Assembly: GCA_964406705.1 (NCBI GenBank)
Contig: CAYOSS010000058.1
Span: forward strand, 1 to 11,607
DNA: 11,607 nt
Origin: CAZRRV01 sp964406705
GTDB lineage: Bacteria > Bacillota > Clostridia > Oscillospirales > Acutalibacteraceae
Direction: 5' to 3'
Positions 6,584 to 11,607 of this stretch are shown piece after piece. Both the position numbers and the translations under genes were made by a program. Numbering within the stretch: the stretch's first letter is position 1; the number at the start of each line of letters is the position of its first letter. The notes below the pieces were generated by a model. It had not been told where the DNA came from. It ran no database searches and was given only the letters and a program-made list of their open reading frames with translations.

Positions 6584-8209
6584 TTATTCACCGAAGGGGA
6601 AGTCGAAGGGGTCCGTATTCCCGCCCGAGGAGTTCCCGTCGGGGGAGTCCGAGACCACGTCGGTGTAGCTTGAGGTGCCGGGGTCGTTCAGCATAGTGGC
6701 GGTGAGGGTGACCGTCTCGCCCGTGGTCCGGTAGACGGTGAGGGTGACCGTGTCGCCCGGCTTCAGGCTGTCGATTATATCCAGCGCGCGGACGCTGTCG
6801 GTGATTTCAGTGTCGTTTAAGTGGGTGATGATGTCCCCCGCCGCGATGTCCTTGCCGTATAAGTCGCTCTCCTCGGAGACGGAAGCCACCTGCAGCCCGC
6901 TGGGGCAGTTGTTGATCTCCGCCGCGACAATGTCCACCGCGACATAGGTGATACCGAGCCTCGCGCGACCCTCAACGTGTCCGTTATTTATAAGGGAGTC
7001 GGCTATCTTCACGACCGTGTCCGCCGGAATGGCGAAGCCCACTCTGTCGTAGCTCTCCCCCACGATTTTCGACGAGGTGATCCCCGCCACCTGCCCGTAG
7101 AGGTTGAACAGCGCCCCGCCTGAGTTGCCGGGGTTTATGGCGGTGTCTGTCTGTATTAATCGGATGCTGTACGAGGTGGTGGAGGAGGTGATTCTCCGTC
7201 CCACCGAGGAGACGGTCCCCGCCGTCATAATGGGTCTCTCGTATATCCCGGCGGGGTAGCCCACCGCTATCACGTTCTCACCGACCAGCAGCTCTTTGGG
7301 GTCGGCGAAGGTGGCGGGCTTGAGGCCCGTGGCGTCGGTTCTCAGCACCGCTATATCGCTGCGGCTGTCCCCCGCGACGTATTCCGCGTCGAAAATCTCG
7401 CCCTCCGAGTTGCAGATCTTGAACTTGGGCGTCGGTATATCGGAGTAGACGTGGTCGTTGGTGACTATGTACCCGTCGTCGGAGTAGACGACGCCGCTCG
7501 CCTGCGAGACAGCTCCCGTCTTTTCGGAATAGACTAAGATCCCCACGACGGAGGGCGACTGCTCAGCGTAAACCTCCTGCGCCGGGGAGAGCTCGCTCTT
7601 GCCCGGTTTCGCGGCGAGCCCCGTGCTGTACCCGCCGGAGGAGGGCTTTTGCCGCCCGCCCACGAAGTACCCTACGGACGCCGCCACCGCCACCGCCAAG
7701 AATACGCACATCACCGCGATAAAGACGCGCAGGCTGTTGTTTTTGGCGCGGGGGGCCGCAGCCGCCTTCCCACCGACCGGCGCGGACCCCGCCGGGTAGG
7801 AGGTTTCGGCGGGCAGGGTTTCCCCGTCGGATGAGCCGCTCCCCCCGCTGTAGCTCTGAAAGTCGGAGCTTAAGGGGGATCCTCCGGTTACCCGCTCGCC
7901 GGCCGCCCATTCGCCCGGGGCCCGCCCGCTTGCCGGTTGTTCGCTCTGAGTCCCCTCGCTTGCCGGTTGCTCGTTTGCCGGCTGTTCTCCCGGAGCGCGT
8001 TCGCCCGGAGCCTGTTCGCCGGCCGTCCGCTCACCCGGAGTTTGGTCTCCCGCCGGCCGTTCGCCGGCCGTTCGCTCGCCCTGAGCCTGCCCGCCCGGAG
8101 TCCGCTCGCTCACGGGCCACACATTCGATGTGGAGTAGAGCGTCTCGTCGCGGGGCTCCTCGGGGGTGTACCGACCCCGCTCGCCGTTTTCGCCAAAATT
8201 GTGTCGCAT
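6584..8209 (-). CDS. htrA: Membrane-anchored HtrA/DegP-type serine protease with PDZ domain
   Basis: ATP-independent protease/chaperone that removes damaged or secreted misfolded proteins at the outer face of the membrane. From the chosen ATG it has 541 residues: a long cytoplasmic region (1-158), one membrane segment (about 161-182), a trypsin-like domain (about 205-408) with the triad His253 (TNDHV), Asp285 (SDIAV) and Ser363 (GNSGG), and a PDZ domain (about 412-507). A Ser/Gly/Asp-rich tail follows. An ATG two codons upstream (8215) is only 2 bases from AAGGAG, whereas 8209 is 8 bases from it, so I chose 8209. Residues 39-110 are unusual: about 14 pentapeptides of the type G-E-[RQ]-x-[AP], giving a highly charged, probably disordered tail. 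It is followed by an L,D-transpeptidase gene and preceded by a two-component system, as in envelope-stress regulons. Confidence 0.96.
   Translation of the reverse strand: MRHNFGENGERGRYTPEEPRDETLYSTSNVWPVSERTPGGQAQGERTAGERPAGDQTPGERTAGEQAPGERAPGEQPANEQPASEGTQSEQPASGRAPGEWAAGERVTGGSPLSSDFQSYSGGSGSSDGETLPAETSYPAGSAPVGGKAAAAPRAKNNSLRVFIAVMCVFLAVAVAASVGYFVGGRQKPSSGGYSTGLAAKPGKSELSPAQEVYAEQSPSVVGILVYSEKTGAVSQASGVVYSDDGYIVTNDHVYSDIPTPKFKICNSEGEIFDAEYVAGDSRSDIAVLRTDATGLKPATFADPKELLVGENVIAVGYPAGIYERPIMTAGTVSSVGRRITSSTTSYSIRLIQTDTAINPGNSGGALFNLYGQVAGITSSKIVGESYDRVGFAIPADTVVKIADSLINNGHVEGRARLGITYVAVDIVAAEINNCPSGLQVASVSEESDLYGKDIAAGDIITHLNDTEITDSVRALDIIDSLKPGDTVTLTVYRTTGETVTLTATMLNDPGTSSYTDVVSDSPDGNSSGGNTDPFDFPFGE
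7880..8095 (-). repeat. 15-bp coding repeats for the HtrA pentapeptides
   Basis: The minus strand encodes consecutive five-residue units such as GERTA, GERPA, GDQTP, GEQAP, GERAP, GEQPA, NEQPA, SEQPA, GEWAA and GERVT. At the DNA level the period is 15 bases, with variants of TCGCCCGGAGCCTGT on the plus strand. The units are imperfect but keep the frame, which suggests growth by slippage or unequal exchange under coding constraint. The repeat number may differ between strains. Confidence 0.85.
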
Positions 8210-8557
8210 AATCATTTCTCCTTGAGGCGGCGCCGTCAGTCACCCGACGCCCGCCGTAATTTTCTCTTAGATTGCACCGCGAATGGTCGTATCCCGGCTG
8301 ATTGTACGCGAAATTTGGGGGCGCTCACCGCGCGCCGCGGCGGACGCCGCGAGGGCCCGGGGCGGACACCGTGAGGGTTGTATGCCGGCGGGCGTCGTGA
8401 GGATCGTATCCCGGCTGACTCAGCGAGGACTGTATTCCGGCGGACTCAGCGAGGGCCGTATCCCGGCTGACTCAGCGAGGGCCGTATTCCGGCGGACGCC
8501 GCGGGGACCGAGGGGCTTATGACGCGCGAAGCCGTGGGGCGCTTACCCGTTAGGCGC
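8210..8557. other. Spacer between kinase gene and htrA
   Basis: This stretch holds the htrA ribosome binding site (AAGGAG, 8223-8218) and presumably its promoter, but I see no convincing -35/-10 pair. The best -10-like string is TACAAT at about 8309-8304 on the minus strand, without a clear -35. A 26-bp tandem repeat fills 8353-8504. No terminator with a T-tract follows the kinase gene, so read-through from the regulator operon into htrA cannot be excluded. Confidence 0.5.
8353..8504. repeat. 26-bp tandem repeat, about five to six copies
   Basis: Copies start at 8375, 8401, 8427, 8453 and 8479, each 26 bases long; a shortened 22-base copy lies at 8353-8374. The shared core is GTATYCCGGCKGACTCAGCGA-like, with two alternating types: one with CCCGGCTGACTCAGC (8401, 8453) and one with TCCGGCGGACTCAGC or a relative (8427, 8479). 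This gives a 52-bp higher-order period. The first type contains the dyad GCTGA-C-TCAGC (8414-8424 and 8466-8476). Copies abut with no spacers. Confidence 0.85.
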
Positions 8558-10018
8558 TCACCCGGCTGCGCTCTTACGCGGGGCGGGGTGGTGCTTGGGG
8601 AGCATAACCTCGAACTCGGTGTACTCGTTCTCCCTGCTCCTCACCGCGATTTTACCCCCGTGGATGTTCACAATCGACTTCACTATGTAGAGCCCCAGCC
8701 CGGTGCTGTCCTTGACCCCGGAGCGGGAGAAGTCCGACTTGTAGAACCTCTCGAACACGTGCGGGAGATCCTTCTCCGCTATCCCACGCCCGGTGTTGTG
8801 GATAAAGAGCAGCGCCGTGTCGCCCGTGTCCTTGAGCGAGAAGCGCACCTCGCCGCCCTCGTCCGCGAACTTTATGGCGTTATCCGTGAGGTTGTAAATA
8901 ACCTGGTGGGTGAGATCCGGGTCCACATCGGCGGTGACCGGCTCCAGCGTGTCAAGCCCCGTTACGCTTAAGTGTTTCGCCTCCGCCTTTTGCTCGAACA
9001 TCAGAGCGACCGAGACGGTCAGCTCAGATAAATCCGTGGGGGTGAAGTTCGGGGCCTGCTCCCCGGATTCCAGCCTCGAGAGCCCCAACATAGACTGCAC
9101 CACGCGCGAGAGCCGCTCGACCTCGTCCCGCACCACTCGCAGGTACCCGTCCCGCCGGTCGGCGGGTATGGTGCCGTCCAGGATCCCGTCGATGAAGCCC
9201 GCTATGGTGGTCATCGGGGTTTTCAGCTCGTGGGAGACGTTCGCTACGAAGCTTCGCCTGGTGGACTCCAGCCGCCGGAGCGCGTCGCTCATCTCGTTGA
9301 ACGCCGCCGCCAATTCCCCCACTTCGTCGTTGCCGCCCTCCGGCACGCGCCGGGAGAAATCACCCTCGGCCATAGCCCTCGCGGCCTCCGACATCATCTT
9401 AAGCGGGCGGGTAAGGCGCACGCTCGCGAAGTAGGCGAGGAGCAGGCAAACGCCGAGCGGCAGTATCGCGGCGAACACGAACATCCGCAAAAACGACGCG
9501 TAAAGCTCGCCGAGGTCCGACGCCGGCACCCCCGCGAACACCGCTCCCACCGTCTCGCCGGCGGAGTTCTTAAGCGACCTGCCCGCCGTGTAAGCCGAGC
9601 CCTTGTACGCGCCGCCGAAGGTCCCGACCTCGAAGAAGCCGTCCCCGCTCCCCGCGCCCTCGAGAGCGTCGGTCGGGACGGGGCGCTCAGAGTGCGGGCA
9701 GTAGCCGTCCTGTGAATAGGCCTCGCAGGTGCAGCATATCACGTTGCCCGAGGAGTCGCAGACGAACATATCGCAGTCGCCCGAGTCGGAGGAGATCTTC
9801 AGCATACTGTAGAACACGGGGAAGTCCAGCGAACCGTCCACGCTGACGCTGCCGTAGAAGTCGGCGGCGGCGAGGCAGTTTTTATCTAAGATTTTCCGCC
9901 TGTCCCGCGCGAGGAAGTTCCCCGCCGACACCGAGAACGCTATTGTGAGGCAGAGCATAAACACGAGCATCAGCCCCGCCGCGGTGAGGAAATACTTCCT
10001 GAAGAGACCGCCTTTCAC
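8558..10018 (-). CDS. Sensor histidine kinase of the two-component system
   Basis: Senses an envelope signal and phosphorylates the regulator encoded just upstream. Its 486 residues show TM1 (about 8-31), an extracytoplasmic region (32-177), TM2 (about 178-200), HAMP (about 200-252) and HisKA with the phosphoacceptor His263 in SHELKTP. The HATPase domain has an N box NLTDN (376-380), a G1 box HNTGRGI (407-413), an F box FERFYK and a G2 box STGLGLYIV. The G1 position that is usually Asp is Asn408. The sensor region has six cysteines in 26 residues (82, 87, 95, 96, 98, 107). It starts with GTG, overlapping the regulator stop by 4 bases, with GGAGG 10 bases upstream. There is no cytoplasmic PAS domain, unlike WalK and PhoR of Bacillus, so I give no gene symbol. 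Confidence 0.95.
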   Translation of the reverse strand: MKGGLFRKYFLTAAGLMLVFMLCLTIAFSVSAGNFLARDRRKILDKNCLAAADFYGSVSVDGSLDFPVFYSMLKISSDSGDCDMFVCDSSGNVICCTCEAYSQDGYCPHSERPVPTDALEGAGSGDGFFEVGTFGGAYKGSAYTAGRSLKNSAGETVGAVFAGVPASDLGELYASFLRMFVFAAILPLGVCLLLAYFASVRLTRPLKMMSEAARAMAEGDFSRRVPEGGNDEVGELAAAFNEMSDALRRLESTRRSFVANVSHELKTPMTTIAGFIDGILDGTIPADRRDGYLRVVRDEVERLSRVVQSMLGLSRLESGEQAPNFTPTDLSELTVSVALMFEQKAEAKHLSVTGLDTLEPVTADVDPDLTHQVIYNLTDNAIKFADEGGEVRFSLKDTGDTALLFIHNTGRGIAEKDLPHVFERFYKSDFSRSGVKDSTGLGLYIVKSIVNIHGGKIAVRSRENEYTEFEVMLPKHHPAPRKSAAG

Positions 10019-10713
10019 CCGAGGGGAGCCTCCGGCGCCGTCTCGAATTTGTAGCCCACACCCCAGACGGTTTTAAGCTCCCACTTGTCCGAGACGCCCT
10101 CCAACTTTTCGCGCAGTCTCTTCACGTGGACGTCCACGGTGCGGCTGTCCCCGAAGTAATCGTAGCCCCACACCTCGTCCAAGAGTCGGTCGCGCTTGAA
10201 GACGCGGTTCGGGTTGCTCGCGAGGAAGTAGAGAAGTTCCAACTCTTTTGGAGGGGTGTCGACTTTTACGCCGTTTACTATCAGCTCGTATGTGGAGAGG
10301 TTCACCGTGAGCTTGTCATATGAGACTTTTTGCTCGGCGTCCTTGGGGTCGGGGGCGGTGCGGCGGAGAACCGCCTTAACCCGCGCCACGACCTCCTTCA
10401 CGTCGAAGGGTTTCGGGATATAGTCGTCCGCGCCGAGCTCCAGCCCCAACACGCGGTCGAACACCTCGCCTTTCGCGGTGATCATAATTATCGGCACGTC
10501 GGACGTCTTGCGGATTTTCCTGCAAACCTGCCACCCGTCGAGCCCGGGGAGCATCACGTCGAGGAGGATCAGGTCCGGCTCGCCGCCGAGAGCTAAGCTC
10601 ACCGCCGTCTCGCCGTCGCCCGCCGTCTCCACGCGGAAGGATTCCTTTTCGAGGTAGAGCCGCAACAGCTCGCGGATATTGGGGTCGTCGTCGGCCACTA
10701 AGATTTTCTGCAT
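10015..10713 (-). CDS. OmpR/PhoB-family response regulator
   Basis: DNA-binding regulator activated by the kinase that follows it. In 232 residues the receiver domain (1-118) has the acidic pocket DDD (8-10), the phosphoacceptor Asp52 (LLDVMLPG), Thr79 (MITA) and Lys101 (KPF). The winged-helix DNA-binding domain covers about 130-226, with ELLYFLASNPNRVFKRDRLL and TVDVHVKRLREKL. A GTG at 10722 would add three residues, but GGAGG lies 7 bases before the ATG at 10713 and overlaps the upstream GTG region, so I chose the ATG. The sequence resembles WalR, PhoP and PhoB about equally by eye. The promoter carries a TGTTAA-N5-TGTTAA box, which fits autoregulation. The 4-base overlap with the kinase gene indicates coupled translation. 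Confidence 0.96.
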   Translation of the reverse strand: MQKILVADDDPNIRELLRLYLEKESFRVETAGDGETAVSLALGGEPDLILLDVMLPGLDGWQVCRKIRKTSDVPIIMITAKGEVFDRVLGLELGADDYIPKPFDVKEVVARVKAVLRRTAPDPKDAEQKVSYDKLTVNLSTYELIVNGVKVDTPPKELELLYFLASNPNRVFKRDRLLDEVWGYDYFGDSRTVDVHVKRLREKLEGVSDKWELKTVWGVGYKFETAPEAPLG

Positions 10714-10733
10714 TTTAGTCACCTCCGGGTGAC

Positions 10734-10776
10734 ATTATACTCCGCGCGGGAGGGGTATGTGTTAATTTTGTGTTAA
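10734..10776 (-). promoter_or_regulatory. Proximal promoter of the regulator operon with a WalR/PhoP-like box
   Basis: On the minus strand a perfect -10 TATAAT (10739-10734) lies 21 bases before the regulator ATG. No TTGACA-like -35 is at proper distance. Instead two identical hexamers TTAACA (10776-10771 and 10765-10760) are separated by 5 bases, an 11-bp period that puts both on one DNA face. The nearer one ends 20 bases before the -10. On the plus strand they read TGTTAA-N5-TGTTAA, an exact fit to the Bacillus WalR consensus TGTWAH-N5-TGTWAH. On the minus strand they fit the PhoP box TTAACA-N5-TTAACA. A weaker third hexamer, TTACCT, follows at 10786-10781. An activator replacing the -35 contact is the natural reading (inference). 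Confidence 0.65.
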
Positions 10777-11020
10777 GGAGAGGTAATATTTTGATGTTAG
10801 GACCCGCCGCCGCCCGCGCCGCCGCCCGTCTCGCTGTTTGGAGGGGAACACGTACGGCGGCGCGTCGCCGCCCTTTACCACAGCCGGGAATACAGTCACC
10901 GCGCGCCACTCGCCCTTCCCTGTGAGTGATAGTTTTCCTATTGAGCCGCCGCGTTGTTCCGGCGCCCCGCGACACTTCGGGCGCCCCGCCGAGCCGGGGT
11001 GTCTTCTTACGACGCGTATA
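10777..11020 (-). promoter_or_regulatory. Long structured leader between distal and proximal promoters
   Basis: If transcription starts at the distal promoter, about 300 bases of leader precede the regulator gene. Minus-strand stems include GACAC...GTGTC (about 11004-10972) enclosing CCCCG-GCT-CGGCGGGG, then CACAG-GGAA pairing with TTCC-CGG-CTGTG (about 10925-10880). A very stable GGCGGCG-ACG-CGCCGCC lies near 10874-10858. None is followed by a T-tract. I cannot match it to a known riboswitch or to 6S, SRP, tmRNA or RNase P RNA. A 219-codon frame through this area is Arg/Pro/Gly-rich, covers both promoters and is not called. Confidence 0.35.
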
Positions 11021-11050
11021 ATTATACCACGACAGCGCTCGTCTTGTCAA
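11021..11050 (-). promoter_or_regulatory. Distal near-consensus sigma-A promoter facing the regulator operon
   Basis: On the minus strand TTGACA (11050-11045) and TATAAT (11026-11021) are both perfect hexamers, 18 bases apart. It is the best promoter in the window. It points left toward the response regulator, with a predicted start near 11014. No gene lies between, so it drives either a long-leader operon transcript or an undescribed small RNA. Confidence 0.75.
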
Positions 11051-11510
11051 CAAGGACCGCTCCCCCGGCCCGCCGAAAACCGGGGTCCGCGCGAGCGGGG
11101 GCCGGCGGCCCGGGCTCGCTCGCTTGCATACTAATTGTGCGCCGGGCGGTCGGCTAACCGTGCCACCATTATGCCCGCGCGCCGGGTGGTCGCGGGGCCG
11201 TGCCGCCAATGGGACACAGTTTTTAAGAAGACATTGGAAGCGACGATAGCATAGGTATAGAATCGCCGGCAAGACCTGTCGGCAAAGCTCGCGACCGGTT
11301 AAATGGTTGTTATATGCCTTGCTCATACATCGCACATTCGCTTTTGTTATTCTAATCGGATATACTTCTTGCAACGAGGAGGGATCGTTATGGATACGTC
11401 ATAAATATTTTGAGAAAAACGGGATATTAACAAAGGTCAAACAAGACTTAAATATTTCACAAACAATCGCGCCGTAAAATAAACTTACAAAATCAAAGGA
11501 GGAGCTCCCG
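11051..11510. other. Divergent spacer upstream of the ABC transporter gene
   Basis: No full gene is seen. Bases 11139-11218 hold a 40-bp direct duplication: GCGCCGGG[C/T]GGTCG at 11139 and 11179, each followed at the same distance by CCGTGCC[A/G]CCA. A weak plus-strand promoter is possible at 11234-11261 (TTGGAA, 16 bases, TATAGA). At 11390-11404 there is a four-residue frame (Met-Asp-Thr-Ser) preceded 6 bases upstream by GAGGAGGG. From about 11385 the sequence turns distinctly AT-rich up to the ABC gene. Confidence 0.45.
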
Positions 11511-11607
11511 ATGAACGCGGTTGAAATACGAAATCTGACAAAGAGTTTTCGCGGGCTCTACGCGGTGGATCATTTGAATATGACGGTTCCCGTGGGAGCT
11601 ATTTACG
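11511..11607 (+). CDS. ABC transporter ATP-binding protein, N-terminal fragment
   Basis: Only the first 32 codons are in the window, with the end at 11607. The protein starts MNAVEIRNLTKSF, followed by YAVDHLNMTVPVGAIY, the beta-strand and lead-in region typical of ABC-2 family ATPases just before the Walker A motif, which would begin a few residues beyond the edge. The style resembles BcrA/NatA-like export or immunity ATPases (bacitracin or lantibiotic type), but this cannot be settled from so short a piece. The ribosome binding site AAAGGAGG is 8 bases before the ATG. It is transcribed away from the two-component operon. Confidence 0.85.
   Translation, partial: MNAVEIRNLTKSFRGLYAVDHLNMTVPVGAIY

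Noticed and set aside
8353..8504. CRISPR array
   Set aside because: The 26-bp units abut without spacers and no cas gene is present.
11179..11215. T-box-like string GGGTGGTCGCGG
   Set aside because: The conserved T-box core needs GGTNCCGCG-type sequence plus a specifier stem; both are missing, and the string belongs to a direct duplication.
10715..11374. 219-codon minus-strand open frame upstream of the regulator
   Set aside because: Low-complexity Arg/Gly/Pro composition, runs over two promoters and the regulator box, no ribosome binding site.

Overview
The window is GC-rich (by eye clearly above 60%) chromosomal DNA, probably from a high-GC member of the Firmicutes/Clostridia such as an Oscillospiraceae-like gut anaerobe. 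This is inferred from the gene set: type III pantothenate kinase, S15 and PNPase of Gram-positive type, an OmpR-family regulator with a cysteine-rich sensor kinase, a membrane-anchored HtrA, a YkuD-type L,D-transpeptidase and strong AGGAGG ribosome binding sites. I cannot assign a genus. No rRNA, tRNA, CRISPR array, transposase or phage gene was seen.

Layout. All complete genes lie on the minus strand, so transcription runs right to left. At the right edge, at 11511, a plus-strand ABC transporter ATPase gene begins and runs out of the window. Leftward from about 11050 come two promoters: a strong distal one at 11021-11050, and a proximal one at 10734-10776 carrying a TGTTAA-N5-TGTTAA regulator box. 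They precede an OmpR-family response regulator (10015-10713) and its histidine kinase (8558-10018), which overlap by 4 bases. A 340-base spacer with a 26-bp tandem repeat follows. Next is a pair separated by 2 bases: a membrane-anchored HtrA serine protease (6584-8209) and an L,D-transpeptidase (5784-6581). Then comes a gene-free stretch of about 1.9 kb, most of which is one large imperfect palindrome built from a two-hairpin repeat of roughly 85-95 bp. Last are rpsO (3622-3885), pnp (1100-3292) and coaX (309-1091). Another copy of the repeat lies at the left edge.

How the genes fit together. The right half looks like an envelope-stress or cell-wall homeostasis module: two-component system, surface protease, peptidoglycan cross-linking enzyme. 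The order regulator, kinase, HtrA resembles walRK...htrC of Bacillus, and the box upstream of the regulator fits both the WalR consensus and, on the other strand, the PhoP consensus of Bacillus. Direct autoregulation is therefore likely, but the true orthology (WalRK or PhoPR) is open. The left half is a housekeeping cluster: ribosomal protein S15, the RNA-degrading PNPase and the first enzyme of CoA synthesis. rpsO and pnp both have long structured leaders suited to autoregulation.

The most unusual part is the 4117-5733 palindrome and its repeat family. The next most unusual features are the pentapeptide repeats in the cytoplasmic tail of HtrA and the cysteine cluster in the kinase sensor domain. 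I found no convincing new multi-gene system.
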